Shown: in pieces, positions 45,784 through 55,085 of the stretch | Layout of the letters: each line of letters begins with the position of its first letter | Numbering within the stretch: position 1 is the stretch's first letter | Source: Methylobacterium sp. Leaf123 | GTDB lineage: Bacteria > Pseudomonadota > Alphaproteobacteria > Rhizobiales > Beijerinckiaceae | Reading direction: 5' to 3' | Length of the DNA: 64,000 nt | NCBI RefSeq assembly: GCF_001423405.1 | Contig: NZ_LMNS01000023.1 | Coordinates: forward strand, 308,832-372,831 | The notes under the pieces: generated by a model | The model's database searches: none | Seen by the model: the letters and a program-made list of their open reading frames with translations, nothing else | Told to the model about the DNA's origin: nothing | Program-made: the position numbers and the translations under genes

Positions 45784-45803
45784 GTAACTTTAAATGTTTC
45801 ATG
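45781..45803. promoter_or_regulatory. Candidate operator of the Rrf2 regulator operon
   Basis: CATGTAAC-tttaaat-GTTTCATG forms an inverted repeat with 7 of 8 arm bases paired and an AT-rich 7-base centre, overlapping the start codon of the Rrf2 gene. AT-rich dyads of this size are usual Rrf2 binding sites, so autoregulation is likely. Confidence 0.5.
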
Positions 45804-45849
45804 AGATGAGCCCTGTCAAGCGCGCGATGCGACAGGCCCCGAACGCAAG

Positions 45850-45873
45850 AAGGCCCGCCTCCCGGCGGGCCTT
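45850..45873. terminator. Hairpin terminator downstream of the lipoprotein gene
   Basis: A perfect 10-bp stem, AAGGCCCGCC-tccc-GGCGGGCCTT, lies 55 bases beyond the lipoprotein stop on the reverse strand. It separates that gene from the Rrf2 operon. The adjoining bases on the reverse strand (CTTGCGTTC) are only weakly T-rich. Confidence 0.7.
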
Positions 45874-45927
45874 CCTCCTTTCATGCCGCCCGGTCACCGA
45901 CCGGGCGATGTCGAAAATCCCCTGAAA

Positions 45928-46143
45928 CTACGGCTGCCCGGCGGGCTTGTTGGTCGCGGGCGGGTTGGTCGGTGCCGTGGTCTGGCCGGCGGCCGGCGGA
46001 GTTGCGGGCGGCGTCGCGGGGGATGTCGTCGTGGTGCTGGCCGGAGGCGTAGTCGTGCCCGTGGTGTCCTTCTTCTCGTCCTTGCAGGCTGCGAGGCCGA
46101 GGGCGAGCAGGCCGAGAACCGGGATCAGCTTGATGGCGCGCAT
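45928..46143 (-). CDS. Small Thr/Pro-rich lipoprotein
   Basis: A 71-residue lipoprotein. The signal peptide MRAIKLIPVLGLLALGLAAC ends in a good lipobox with the acylated cysteine at residue 20. The mature part is charged (KDEKKD) and then Thr/Pro/Ala-rich and disordered (TTTPPASTTTTSPATPPATP). The start has a strong GGAGGAA site. Function unknown; short Pro-rich lipoproteins tether or space envelope components. A truncated duplicate of its 3' end lies at 42409. Confidence 0.75.
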   Translation of the reverse strand: MRAIKLIPVLGLLALGLAACKDEKKDTTGTTTPPASTTTTSPATPPATPPAAGQTTAPTNPPATNKPAGQP

Positions 46144-46364
46144 GTGTTCCTCCGTGTCGTTGAGCCCCCCGAAGCGCCGCCGCGAACGGCCGGCGCAGCG
46201 GAAGAGCGGAAACGGGCTTTGCCGTGCTGTGGCAAAGCTGAGAACGCACTTCGGCCCCAAACCGTTCACCCTTCGCGGGGGTGATGACCTGAAGAACGGC
46301 GGATGAGCGCCGAATTTCTGAAAAAGATAAGCGGGATGAAACCGGCGGCCCAGGCGTCCGGACC

Positions 46365-47264
46365 TTACCGGACCGGCAAGACCTGGCAGGTTTCGCAGAA
46401 GAAGGTCGAGCGGCCGCCCTGCACGATCCGGCCGACGCGGCCCGTGCAGCCCTTGGTCGGGCAGGCATGGCCCACCCGGTCGTAGACGCGAAAGCCGTGC
46501 TGGAACGCGCCGCGCTCCCCGTCCGGCCGGGCGTAGTCGCGCAAGGTCGAGCCGCCGGCCGCCACGGCCTCGGTCAGCACCGCCTTGATCTCCTTGACGA
46601 GCCTTTTCGCCTTGGGTGTCGGCGAAGCGTCGGGCTTGGCGAGCGCCCCCGCCGGCAGGGCCGGGTGGAGGCCCGAGCGGTGCAGTGCCTCGCAGACATA
46701 GATGTTGCCCAGGCCTGCGATCAGGCGCTGGTCGAGGAGCGCCGCCTTCAACGGCGTGATTTTCCGGGCGAACAGGCGCGCGAGCAGGGGCGCGTCGAGG
46801 GCATCAGAGAGCGGCTCGACGCCCATGCTGGCGAAGTGGCGGCAGGTCTCGAGGTCGCGGGTCGCCACGAGGTCCATGAAGCCGAAGCGGCGGGCGTCGT
46901 TATAGGTGACGGTGGCGCCGTTGGCGAAGGCCATCACCACGTGGTCGTGCTTCGGCGTGCCGAGCGCCCCTTCGAGGTAGAAGTCGCCCGGCGAAAGGTT
47001 CGAGCCGTCGGGCAGCCGCACGTCGAAGCGCCCGCTCATGCCGAGATGCAGGATCAGGCTCTCGCCCGAATCGAGATGCGCCGTGAGGTACTTGGCCCGG
47101 CGCGCCAGATCCAGCACCGTGGTGCCCTCCAGCCGCTCGGCGAAGCGCTCGGGGAAGGGGAAGCGCAGGTTCGGCCGGCGCAGGGTGACGCGGGCGACGC
47201 GGGCGCCGACCATCGCGGGGGCGAGCCCCCGGCGCACGGTCTCGACTTCGGGCAGTTCGGGCAT
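46365..47264 (-). CDS. mutM: Formamidopyrimidine-DNA glycosylase
   Basis: A 299-residue base-excision repair enzyme that removes 8-oxoguanine. It begins [14 protein letters not shown] with the catalytic proline and glutamate. [19 protein letters not shown] and the helix-two-turn-helix [13 protein letters not shown] are present, and the protein ends in an intact zinc finger ([11 protein letters not shown], then FFCETCQ). The length is slightly above the family norm owing to a Pro/Lys-rich insert ([10 protein letters not shown]). Confidence 0.94.
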   Translation of the reverse strand: MPELPEVETVRRGLAPAMVGARVARVTLRRPNLRFPFPERFAERLEGTTVLDLARRAKYLTAHLDSGESLILHLGMSGRFDVRLPDGSNLSPGDFYLEGALGTPKHDHVVMAFANGATVTYNDARRFGFMDLVATRDLETCRHFASMGVEPLSDALDAPLLARLFARKITPLKAALLDQRLIAGLGNIYVCEALHRSGLHPALPAGALAKPDASPTPKAKRLVKEIKAVLTEAVAAGGSTLRDYARPDGERGAFQHGFRVYDRVGHACPTKGCTGRVGRIVQGGRSTFFCETCQVLPVR

Positions 47265-47503
47265 GGTCGCGAGGGATTAGCTGCGGAAAAAGAGAGCTGT
47301 AGCGCCCTCCCCGGCCCCGGCGCGAGCCCCGCCGACCCGTGCCGGGCGGCCACGGTGTCGCGCGTGCCGCCGGGCCGCCCCGGGAACCGTTGCCAGGGCT
47401 CACGGCTTGCTCCCGGCCAAGGTCCTTTCGGTGCGCCTCTCTGGCCGGACCGGCCGGCCTTCCGGTTGAGAGCGCGTCAGCCGGTCGTCGGAGTCAGCAC
47501 GGC

Positions 47504-48628
47504 ATGAGCGCCCACCCCTACCGGTTCGGGATCGAGGAAGAGTATTTCCTCGCCGATGCCGAGACCCGCGGCACGCCGCGCCGCTCGGTCAAGCCGTTCC
47601 ATCAGGCGGCCGGGGAGCGGCTGCCGGAGATCGGGCGCGAGCTGCTGCAATGCCAGGTCGAGGTCTGCACCCCGCCCTCCATCGCGTTCCCGGCGGCCCA
47701 CGCCGCGCTGCGCGAGCAACGGCAGGCGCTGGCGGACCTGGGCCGCGAGCACGGGCTTCTGGTCTTTGCCGCCGGCACCCACCCCATCGCCGACTGGGCG
47801 CGGCAATTGCCGACCAAGGGCGACCGCTACCGCGGCATCCTGCGCGATGTCGGCCTGGCCGGGCGGCGCAGCTTGATCTGCGGCATGCATGTCCATGTCG
47901 AGGTCACCGACCCCGACCAGCGCGTCGCGCTGATGGACCGGCTGCTGCCGTTCCAGCCCCTGCTGTTTGCCCTTTCCGCCTCCTCGCCGTTCTGGCAGGG
48001 CAAGCCGACGGGGCTCGCCGCCTACCGCCTCAGCGCCTTCGGCGAGCTGCCGCGCACCGGCCTGCCCGACCTGATGGGCGATGCGGAGGCCTATGCGCGC
48101 TACGTGCGCATCATGACCCAAGCCGGCTCGATCCAGGATGCGAGCTTCCTGTGGTGGTCCCTGCGCCCCTCGATCAAGTTCCCGACGCTCGAACTGCGCA
48201 TCGCCGATTCCTGCACCCGGCTCGCCGACGCCATCGTGGTGGCGGCCCTGTTCCGCTGCCTCGTGCGGCTGGTCGAGCGCCGGCCTGACATCAATGCGGG
48301 GCTCACCGGCGTCTCGCGGGCGATCGCGGGGGAGAATCTGTGGCGGGCCCAGCGCAGCGGGATCGAGGCCGAGCTGATCGACGAGGCGTCCGAGCAGGCG
48401 TTCCCCTTCGACGCCGCCCTCGACACGCTGCTCTCGCTGATCGCGGAGGATGCCGAGGCGCTGGGCTGCACCGAAGAGGTGGCCGACGCCCGCCGCATCC
48501 TGCGCGAGGGCACCAGCGCCGACCGGCAGATCGCGGCGTTCGACGGCACCCGCGGCGGCGACACCAGCAACCGCCAAGCCCTCGACGCGGTGGTGGACTG
48601 GCTCGCCGAGACCACGCGGGCGGGGTGA
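47504..48628 (+). CDS. YbdK-type carboxylate-amine ligase (GCS2 family)
   Basis: A 374-residue glutamate-cysteine-ligase-2 family protein. It begins YRFGIEEEYFLAD with the acidic metal-binding motif, and contains CGMHVHVEVTDPD and PTLELRIADSCTRL, both family hallmarks. Members join glutamate to an amine such as cysteine, with weak activity in YbdK. The start ATG at 47504 gives the normal length. No partner genes of glutathione or ergothioneine synthesis are adjacent. Confidence 0.85.
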   Translation: MSAHPYRFGIEEEYFLADAETRGTPRRSVKPFHQAAGERLPEIGRELLQCQVEVCTPPSIAFPAAHAALREQRQALADLGREHGLLVFAAGTHPIADWARQLPTKGDRYRGILRDVGLAGRRSLICGMHVHVEVTDPDQRVALMDRLLPFQPLLFALSASSPFWQGKPTGLAAYRLSAFGELPRTGLPDLMGDAEAYARYVRIMTQAGSIQDASFLWWSLRPSIKFPTLELRIADSCTRLADAIVVAALFRCLVRLVERRPDINAGLTGVSRAIAGENLWRAQRSGIEAELIDEASEQAFPFDAALDTLLSLIAEDAEALGCTEEVADARRILREGTSADRQIAAFDGTRGGDTSNRQALDAVVDWLAETTRAG

Positions 48629-48639
48629 ACGACGTAAGC

Positions 48640-48735
48640 GCATCGCCCCGGATATCGCATCCGGGACGATGCCCTAACCTCTTGCCTTTGCATCGTCTTT
48701 TCCCGAAAGCCGGCGACCACCGTCCGGGACGATGC
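48640..48735. repeat. REP-like palindromic pair
   Basis: GCATCGCCCCGGAT-atcgc-ATCCGGGACGATGC (48640-48672, one mismatch) is followed by a second unit ending GTCCGGGACGATGCGCTAAC. The CCGGGACGATGC block thus occurs twice as a direct repeat within 75 bases. It lies between convergent ends of the ligase and TauE genes. Confidence 0.55.
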
Positions 48736-48736
48736 G

Positions 48737-49654
48737 CTAACCGAACAGCTCCGCGAGGCTCACGAGGCTGAGACCCGCGATCAGAAGTCCCACCACGATC
48801 ATCAGCGCCCGCGCCGGGATCACCCGCACCAGCAGGGCGGCGACGGGGGCCGCAAACAGCCCGCCGACGACGAGGCCGGCGATGGTGGTCCAGTGGGTCA
48901 GCCCGCCGAGCAGGGTGAAGGACAACCCGCTCGCCACGGCGACGAAGAACTCCGCCGCGTTGACGGTGCCGATCGAGGTGCGCGGATCCTGACCGCCGCC
49001 GACCAGCGTCGTCGTCACCACCGGCCCCCACCCGCCGCCGCCGACCGCATCGACGAAGCCGCCGCCAAGCGCCAACGGCACCACGGCCCGCGGCGGCTCG
49101 CGGTTGGTCTTCAGGGTGCGGAACGCCTTGGACAGGACGTAGAGCCCCATCCCCAGCAGATAGACCGAGACGAACGGCTTGATCGTCTCGCCATCGACCG
49201 AAGTGAGAAGGGTCGCGCCCGCCACCGCGCCGATCACGCCGGGGATCAGCAGGCGCCGGAACAGTGCCCCGTCCACATTGCCGAGCCGCCAGTGCGAGAG
49301 GCCGGAGAAGGCGGTGGTGAAGATCTCGGCGACATGCACGGAGGCCGAGGCCGCCGCCGGCGGGACCCCGGTGGAGAGCAGGAACGTCGTCGAGGTGATG
49401 CCGTAGGCCATGCCGAGCGCGCCATCGACGGTCTGCGCCGCGAGCCCGACCGCCGCCGCGGTCCAGAAGCCGCGACTGCTCAAGCCCTCTCGGACCGTCT
49501 GGACGGTGCCGGCATCGGCCCATGTCGCGAACAGGGCGGCAGCAGCGAGCACGGCAAGGCCCGCGAGCCCGAACAGGGCAAGCGTGCGCGGCTCAACGCG
49601 CTTCGTCGGCCGCGCCGCGGCGGAGGACGATCCGGTCATCGGGAAACGATCCAT
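48737..49654 (-). CDS. TauE/SafE-family sulfite/anion exporter
   Basis: A 305-residue membrane protein with about eight segments in two similar halves. The halves start GFWTAAAVGLAAQTVDGALG and VPLALGGGFVDAVGGGGWGP, the usual internal repeat of TauE/SafE. Family members export sulfite or organosulfur anions or take up sulfur compounds. Two and a half 17-bp direct repeats lie upstream of its start (49712-49753) and may bind a regulator. The nearest genes do not reveal the substrate. Confidence 0.88.
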   Translation of the reverse strand: MDRFPMTGSSSAAARPTKRVEPRTLALFGLAGLAVLAAAALFATWADAGTVQTVREGLSSRGFWTAAAVGLAAQTVDGALGMAYGITSTTFLLSTGVPPAAASASVHVAEIFTTAFSGLSHWRLGNVDGALFRRLLIPGVIGAVAGATLLTSVDGETIKPFVSVYLLGMGLYVLSKAFRTLKTNREPPRAVVPLALGGGFVDAVGGGGWGPVVTTTLVGGGQDPRTSIGTVNAAEFFVAVASGLSFTLLGGLTHWTTIAGLVVGGLFAAPVAALLVRVIPARALMIVVGLLIAGLSLVSLAELFG

Positions 49655-49711
49655 GCGAGAAGGAGCCGGCGGGCTGAGGACTCGGGCGAGCGAGGGAGCG
49701 GAGTTCCCGAG

Positions 49712-49753
49712 TTCAACGCACCAAGTTCTTCAACGTACCAAGCTCTTCAACGC
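49712..49753. repeat. 17-bp direct repeats upstream of the TauE gene
   Basis: TTCAACGCACCAAGTTC and TTCAACGTACCAAGCTC (15 of 17 identical) are followed by the partial unit TTCAACGC. The array starts about 58 bases upstream of the TauE start and lies past the end of der. It could be a regulator-binding array or a simple tandem duplication. Confidence 0.6.
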
Positions 49754-49837
49754 GCGCCGGGCCGAAACTCTCCCTTGCTCTCTGCGGGAGAATGTCCTTC
49801 CCGCAGGAATCGCGCTGTCCCGGATCGATCGACCGTC

Positions 49838-51178
49838 TCAGCCCTTCTCGAACGGGTTCTTCGTGGTGCGCAGGGACAGCCGGATCGGCGTGCCGGGCAG
49901 TTCGAAGGCCTCGCGCAGGCCGTTGACGAGGTAGCGGGTGTAGGATTTCGGCAGGGCGTCGAGCTGGTTGCCGAACAGGGCGAAGTGCGGCGGGCGGCTC
50001 TTCACCTGGGTCGCGTAGCGGATCTTGATGCGCCGGCCGGAGACCGCGGGCGGCGGGTTGCGCTGGAGCGCGTCGGTGAGCCACGCATTGATCCGCGCCG
50101 TCGAGACGCGCCGGCTCCACACCTCGGAGGCATCGACCACGGCCTGCATCAGCTTGTCGATGCCGTCGCCGGCCAAGCCCGAGAGCGACACCACCGAGAC
50201 GCCGCGCACCTGCGGCAGCAGGCGGGTGCAGTCTTCCCGGAGGGTCTTGAGCAGGCCCGGCTGGTCGGCGACGAGATCCCACTTGTTGAGGCCGATCACC
50301 ACGGCGCGGCCCTCGCTCTCGACGAGATCGACGATGGTGAGATCCTGCTTCTCGAACGGGATCGTCGCATCGAGGAGCACGACCACGACCTCGGCGAAGC
50401 GCACGGCGCGCAGGCCGTCCGAGACCGCGAGCTTTTCCAGCTTGTCGTCGATGCGCGCCCGGCGGCGCATGCCGGCGGTGTCGTGGAGCTTGATCCGGCG
50501 CCCGCGCCACTCCCAATCGAGGGAGATCGAGTCGCGGGTGATGCCGGCTTCGGGGCCGACCAGCAGGCGGTCCTCGCCGATCATCCGGTTGATGAGGGTG
50601 GACTTGCCGGCGTTCGGGCGCCCGACGATGGCGACGCGCAGGCCCTTGCCGCCCTCCCCGTCCTCGTCCTCCTCGTCGGGTTCGGGCAGTACCTCGCGCA
50701 GCGCATCCTGCAGCGAGCCCAGGCCCTCGCCGTGCTCGGCAGAGAAGGGGATCGGGTCGCCGAGCCCCAGCGAGAACGCGTCGTAGGCGCCGGCCATCCC
50801 GGCGCCGCCCTCGGCCTTGTTGGCGATGAGGATGACGGGGCAGCCGGAGCGGCGCACCAGTTCGGCGAAGGGCCGGTCGGACGGCAGGACGCCGGCGCGG
50901 GCGTCGATGACGAACAGCACCGCGTCGGCCTCAAGAATCGCGGCCTCGGTCTGGGCCCGCATGCGGCCGAGCAGCGAATCGGCGTCCGCCTCTTCGAGGC
51001 CCGCGGTGTCGATGACGCGGAAGGCGACGTCGCCGATGAAGCCCTCGCCCTCGCGGCGGTCTCGGGTCACGCCGGGGCGGTCATCCACCAGGGCGAGCTT
51101 GCGCCCGACCAGCCGGTTGAACAGGGTCGACTTGCCGACATTCGGGCGTCCGACGATCGCGACGGTCGGCAGATCCAT
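49838..51178 (-). CDS. der: Ribosome-assembly GTPase Der (EngA)
   Basis: A 446-residue protein with two tandem GTPase domains and a C-terminal KH-like domain. P-loops are GRPNVGKST and GRPNAGKST, with DTAGLEEA and DTAGMRRRA as G3, and ANKAEG and LNKWDL as G4. It is needed for 50S ribosome maturation. An acidic linker (EEDEDGEGG) joins the two G domains. It follows the YfgM-like gene by 86 bases, as in many Rhizobiales, but the bamB gene often found between them is absent. Confidence 0.95.
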   Translation of the reverse strand: MDLPTVAIVGRPNVGKSTLFNRLVGRKLALVDDRPGVTRDRREGEGFIGDVAFRVIDTAGLEEADADSLLGRMRAQTEAAILEADAVLFVIDARAGVLPSDRPFAELVRRSGCPVILIANKAEGGAGMAGAYDAFSLGLGDPIPFSAEHGEGLGSLQDALREVLPEPDEEDEDGEGGKGLRVAIVGRPNAGKSTLINRMIGEDRLLVGPEAGITRDSISLDWEWRGRRIKLHDTAGMRRRARIDDKLEKLAVSDGLRAVRFAEVVVVLLDATIPFEKQDLTIVDLVESEGRAVVIGLNKWDLVADQPGLLKTLREDCTRLLPQVRGVSVVSLSGLAGDGIDKLMQAVVDASEVWSRRVSTARINAWLTDALQRNPPPAVSGRRIKIRYATQVKSRPPHFALFGNQLDALPKSYTRYLVNGLREAFELPGTPIRLSLRTTKNPFEKG

Positions 51179-51264
51179 GGGAAAGAACAGTCTCGTCAGG
51201 CGCGCGGGCCAGGGAGCCCGACGCGCAGCATCTAGTGTGAAGATAGGCGGTTCCGGCCGCGCCG

Positions 51265-51975
51265 TCAGCGGGTGATCGGCGGCGGCGCGGCATTCTCGGG
51301 CTTGGCTTCCGTGACGGTGACGGCGCCACCGGCCACAAGCGCTTGGTAGATCTCGACCCGTTGACGCAGGCCCTGGGGCGTCTCGCCATCGGCGCTGATC
51401 TGGTCGAACCAGCGGCCGGCGCCCTCGATGTCGCCGCGCTTCAGAGCGGTCAGGCCGAGCATCTCGCGGGCGGTGTGGCGGAAGGCGTTGGTCGGGGCGG
51501 CCAGCCCCTGGAGGCTGGTCAGCGCCGCGTTCGGATCGGTGCCGTCGAGGCGCAGCAGCGCCGCGCGCAGGCGGGCGAGGTCGCGCAGGCCATCGCCGAT
51601 GCCGGTATCGGCGGCGAGCTTGTCATAGGCGGCCGCACCGGCCGCCGTGTCACGCTTGGCCGCCTCGGCGGCGAGGCGGAAGCGGGCGAGCAGGGCGTAG
51701 CCCCCCGGCCCGTCGGCCTGGATCGCGGCGAAGTCGCGGTCGGCCTCCTCCGCCTTGCCGTCCTTGGCGAGGCGGTTGGCCTTGTCGAACTGCTGAGAGG
51801 CCGCCTCGGCGCGGGTGCGCTCGGCATGGCGCCAGTAATTGTAGCCGCCGACGCCGGCCACGAGGAGAACCGCCAGGGTGATGATCAGCGCGTTGTAGCG
51901 CTTCCAGATGTTGGCGATCTGGTCGCGGCGGTAATCCTCGTCGACCTCGCGGATGAACTCGTTGTTCTCGGCCAT
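51265..51975 (-). CDS. YfgM-like tetratricopeptide membrane protein
   Basis: A 236-residue protein with a cytoplasmic N-terminus ([18 protein letters not shown]) and a single membrane segment ([20 protein letters not shown]). A periplasmic region of degenerate TPR-like helices follows ([20 protein letters not shown]). This matches the TPR_21/YfgM family, which associates with the Sec translocon and periplasmic chaperones. Position just upstream of der supports the call. The start ATG at 51975 was chosen over a longer upstream frame. Confidence 0.8.
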   Translation of the reverse strand: MAENNEFIREVDEDYRRDQIANIWKRYNALIITLAVLLVAGVGGYNYWRHAERTRAEAASQQFDKANRLAKDGKAEEADRDFAAIQADGPGGYALLARFRLAAEAAKRDTAAGAAAYDKLAADTGIGDGLRDLARLRAALLRLDGTDPNAALTSLQGLAAPTNAFRHTAREMLGLTALKRGDIEGAGRWFDQISADGETPQGLRQRVEIYQALVAGGAVTVTEAKPENAAPPPITR

Positions 51976-52072
51976 GACAAATCCGGGCGCTCCTCGCGGA
52001 GCGCGCTCGCCTCGCTCGTCGTCGTATCGAGGGCGCCTAGCACAGCGCCCCCGCTTTGGCGAATGGGGGGGC

Positions 52073-52678
52073 TTAGGCCTGCCCCGGCCAGGCGGCGACG
52101 CCGATAAGCAGCGGGTGCAGGTACTTGCCGAACACGAACCACGCCACGACGCCGACGACCACGGCGATGGCGTCGTTGCGCCAGCCGGCGGGCGCGGCCT
52201 GCCCGCCATGCTGCTGGGCCACCTGCCCGGCCGTGAGCGCGCGGCGCTTGGCGCTGATGCGGGCGACCACCGCCCAGGCGAGGAACGAGCCGAACAGCAG
52301 GATCGAGCCGAGATCGCCGTTGGCCAGGAGGTGGGCGGTCGCCCAGATCTTCACGGCCAGCAGCATCGGGTGCTTGAGCCGCGCGCGGAGATGGCCGGGC
52401 AGGTAGGCCGCCGCGAGGCTGATGAAGGCGAAGAGCGTCAAGAGCACCGCGAGATGCCGGGTCCAGAGCGGCGGCGACCAGACCGCGATCATGCCCTCCT
52501 GGCGGTAGAGGCCGTAGCCGTAGACGGTCAGGATCAGGCCGAGCGCCGAGAGCAGGGTGTAGCCGAGCTTGAACCGGCCCTCGCCGATCCGGCCGATCAC
52601 CTCCCCGCGCTTGGCCCTGGCCATGGAGAAGGCATGCGTGCCGAGGAACAGCACGAGGCCGAGGATGAGAACCAGCAT
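52073..52678 (-). CDS. NnrU-family membrane protein
   Basis: A 201-residue protein with about five membrane segments. It begins MLVLILGLVLFLGTHAFSM and contains RLKHPMLLAVKIWATAHLLANGD, the conserved NnrU region with its histidines. NnrU was linked to denitrification gene sets and resembles haem-interacting membrane proteins; its precise role is unknown. No nitrite or nitric oxide reductase genes are in the window. Confidence 0.85.
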   Translation of the reverse strand: MLVLILGLVLFLGTHAFSMARAKRGEVIGRIGEGRFKLGYTLLSALGLILTVYGYGLYRQEGMIAVWSPPLWTRHLAVLLTLFAFISLAAAYLPGHLRARLKHPMLLAVKIWATAHLLANGDLGSILLFGSFLAWAVVARISAKRRALTAGQVAQQHGGQAAPAGWRNDAIAVVVGVVAWFVFGKYLHPLLIGVAAWPGQA

Positions 52679-52757
52679 GGGGCAGCCTGTGGACGGCGCT
52701 CGCTCCGGCGGATGCGGACAAGCTCCCTGTAACGGTTCAAAACGCAATCCTGACGGG

Positions 52758-53966
52758 ATGTCCAGATCGTCCCGCCCGCTTGCTCGCCCCCTTGGCCGCT
52801 CCCTCGCCGTGACGCTCGCGCTCTCGTGCGGCCCTGTGCCGCCGGCCCGCGCCGCCGCGGAGCCGCCGCTCTCGGTGCTGACCCTGACCGGGCCGGAGCG
52901 GACGCTGTTCTCCGCCACCCGCGACGCCTGCGACGGCGCCGACGTGCCCGATGCGCCCGCCCGCGCCTTCCGCGACGCATCGGGGCAGATCGCGGTCTTC
53001 GGCCTGCACTACCGCAACCGGGCCCTGCGCGGCCCCGATCTCGACCGTCTCAAGATCGATTGCCGCGTCGTGCTCGATTCCGGCGAGAAGCCCGACCCGG
53101 CGCTCTACGACGACCGCTCGTGGATCACCGCCACCTGGACCGAGGACGGAAGCAACGTCGCCGCCCTCCTCCACCATGAGTATCAGGCCAACGAGCATGA
53201 GGGCCGCTGCCGCTCCAAGGTGTACATGGAGTGCTGGTACAACACGGTCACGGCGGCCTTTTCCCGCGACGGGGGCCTGAGCTTTACCCGCGCGGCACCG
53301 CCCGCGGTGGTGGCGGGGGCGCCGTTCCGGCAGGAGGAGGGCCAGGGCCGGCACCGGGGCTTCTTCAACCCCTCCAACATCTTCGGTGAGGGGCGAGCCC
53401 GCTACTTCTTCGCCTCGACCACGGGCTGGGACCGGCCCGGCAGCGATCAGGCGGCGGGCGTCTGTCTGTTCCGCACGGAGCGGCCGGAGGATCCCACGAG
53501 CTGGCGCGCCTGGACCGGCACCGGCTTCACCGCCGCCTTCCCCGACCCCTATCGCAAGACGTTCAAGATCGCCGATACCTGCCGGCCGGTCGGGCCGTTC
53601 CCCGCCCCCGTCGGGGCGGTGGTGCGCCACCGCGGCACGGGGGCCTGGATCGCCGTGTTCATGGCGGCCAAGGGCGGCGTTTTTGCAGAATCAGGCTTCT
53701 ACTGGAGCACGTCGCGCGACCTGCTGACCTGGGACGTGCCGAGGCTGCTGCTCGCTGGGGCCACGCTCTACGACGATCCGTGCCAGGCCAAAGGACGGCT
53801 GATCGCCTACCCGTCCCTGCTCGATCCGGGGGCGAAGGGCCGCAACTTCGACGATGTCGGCGAGGGCGCGCTCCTGACCTTCGCAACACTTCGCCTGGAG
53901 GGTTGCACCATCACCGCCGACCGCGACCTCGTGCGGCGGCCGGTATCGATCAAGGTCTGGCCGTAA
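52758..53966 (+). CDS. Exported hypothetical protein
   Basis: A 402-residue protein with a signal peptide (GRSLAVTLALSCGPVPPARAA). The mature part is rich in Trp, Arg, Asp and aromatic residues, and has repeated SxDLLTWDVP- or DGGLSFTRA-like stretches that recall sialidase/beta-propeller Asp-box folds. It contains eight or so cysteines (CRSKVYMECWYN, DTCRPVG, DDPCQAKG), suggesting disulfides. A periplasmic glycoside-binding or hydrolase role is only a guess. It is divergent from NnrU, separated by 79 bases. Confidence 0.65.
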   Translation: MSRSSRPLARPLGRSLAVTLALSCGPVPPARAAAEPPLSVLTLTGPERTLFSATRDACDGADVPDAPARAFRDASGQIAVFGLHYRNRALRGPDLDRLKIDCRVVLDSGEKPDPALYDDRSWITATWTEDGSNVAALLHHEYQANEHEGRCRSKVYMECWYNTVTAAFSRDGGLSFTRAAPPAVVAGAPFRQEEGQGRHRGFFNPSNIFGEGRARYFFASTTGWDRPGSDQAAGVCLFRTERPEDPTSWRAWTGTGFTAAFPDPYRKTFKIADTCRPVGPFPAPVGAVVRHRGTGAWIAVFMAAKGGVFAESGFYWSTSRDLLTWDVPRLLLAGATLYDDPCQAKGRLIAYPSLLDPGAKGRNFDDVGEGALLTFATLRLEGCTITADRDLVRRPVSIKVWP

Positions 53967-53995
53967 GGCCGTGAAGCCTCCGGCTCTCCTACCCT

Positions 53996-54107
53996 CCTCA
54001 TCCTGAGGCGCCCGCGTCAGCGGGCCTCGAAGGATCCTCCCGATGCCGTGCGAGAACAGGACGATCCTTCGAGGGCGACGCTTCGCGCCGCCTTCCTCAG
54101 GATGAGG
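53996..54107. repeat. 112-bp inverted repeat element
   Basis: Outer arms CCTCATCCTGAGG (53996-54008) and CCTCAGGATGAGG (54095-54107) are perfect. Inner arms CCTCGAAGGATC (54025-54036) and GATCCTTCGAGG (54063-54074) are also perfect. The middle can fold into a cruciform. Elements with these CTCATCCTGAGG ends are widespread in Rhizobiales (general knowledge). It lies between convergent genes and encodes nothing. Confidence 0.7.
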
Positions 54108-54158
54108 GCGAGGATGGGATCAGCCGTCCTGCGGAGGGCCGACAGAATGGCAGCGCCC

Positions 54159-55085
54159 TCACCCGAGGCCGAGCGCCGCCTTCTCCTCGAGATAGGCCGC
54201 GTGCACGGCATCCTTGCCGTAGGCGCGCTCCAGCCGGCGCACGGTGAAGTGGGCGCGGGCCATGGACTGGAAGTGGTCCATGAAGGCGGCGTTGACGGCC
54301 GCACCGCCGAGCGCCCCGATCACCGGCACGGCCTGGGCCGCGACCTTCTGCGAGACGACGAGGCCGAACCGGGCCGCGATCTGCGCGGTGAGCCGCACCA
54401 GCGGCGGCGCGCCGGCATCGAGCAGCGAGCGGTGGGCGGCGTAGCGGGCGGCTTCCGACATGGTCTTGGCGAGTGCGGCGCGCACCGCGAAATAGCCGCT
54501 ATCGGCGACCGTCGTCTCGGCGCCGGCCCGTCCGCCAAGCGCGAAGACCTGCACGCAGGCGAGTGCACTCTCGGGATCGGCGAGATCCTCGCCCTCCTCC
54601 CGGGCGATCTCGGCGATGGAGCGCAGCATGAGCGTCGTGGAAACCGGCAGTTCGACGGCCAGCGTCGCGAGGCCGAGCACGCCGCCGACGGCGCCCGTCA
54701 CCGCGGCGAGCGCCTTGTGGCGGGTGTCGCTCGATCCGAGCAGGCGGCTCAGGCGCCCGCCGGCCTCGGTCTCGATGCGCTCCAGCGCCGTGCCGGCGGG
54801 TTTCACGTCCTTGTCCGGCAGGGTCGCGAGGGCGACCCGCAGGGCCGTGCGCATCGCGCCTTCCGTGGCGCTGGCCACCGTCTCGGTGATGGGTGCCGGC
54901 AGCGCCCGGCCGATCATGTCGAGGGGCGCGCCGGCCGCCGACGAGAGCCGGGAGGCGAGCCCCGGCTTCTCCAGCACGGTCACGGCGCGCCGCAGGACGG
55001 CGCGGTCGGCCTCCGACAGGGGCTTTCCGGCCGGCGGGTCGATCGGGACCAGCAGGGTTTCACCGGCAATGGCAAGGTCGTTCAC
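54159..55085 (-). CDS. EcsC-family protein
   Basis: A 308-residue protein matching the EcsC family. The helical middle has AVTGAVGGVLGLATLAVELP and STTLMLRSIAEIAREEGEDL, followed by VPVIGALGGAAVNAAFMDHF near the C-terminus. EcsC family proteins are membrane-associated with unclear function. The GTG start overlaps the stop of the AmpG gene (GTGA), so the two are cotranscribed and probably act at the same membrane. Confidence 0.82.
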   Translation of the reverse strand: MNDLAIAGETLLVPIDPPAGKPLSEADRAVLRRAVTVLEKPGLASRLSSAAGAPLDMIGRALPAPITETVASATEGAMRTALRVALATLPDKDVKPAGTALERIETEAGGRLSRLLGSSDTRHKALAAVTGAVGGVLGLATLAVELPVSTTLMLRSIAEIAREEGEDLADPESALACVQVFALGGRAGAETTVADSGYFAVRAALAKTMSEAARYAAHRSLLDAGAPPLVRLTAQIAARFGLVVSQKVAAQAVPVIGALGGAAVNAAFMDHFQSMARAHFTVRRLERAYGKDAVHAAYLEEKAALGLG

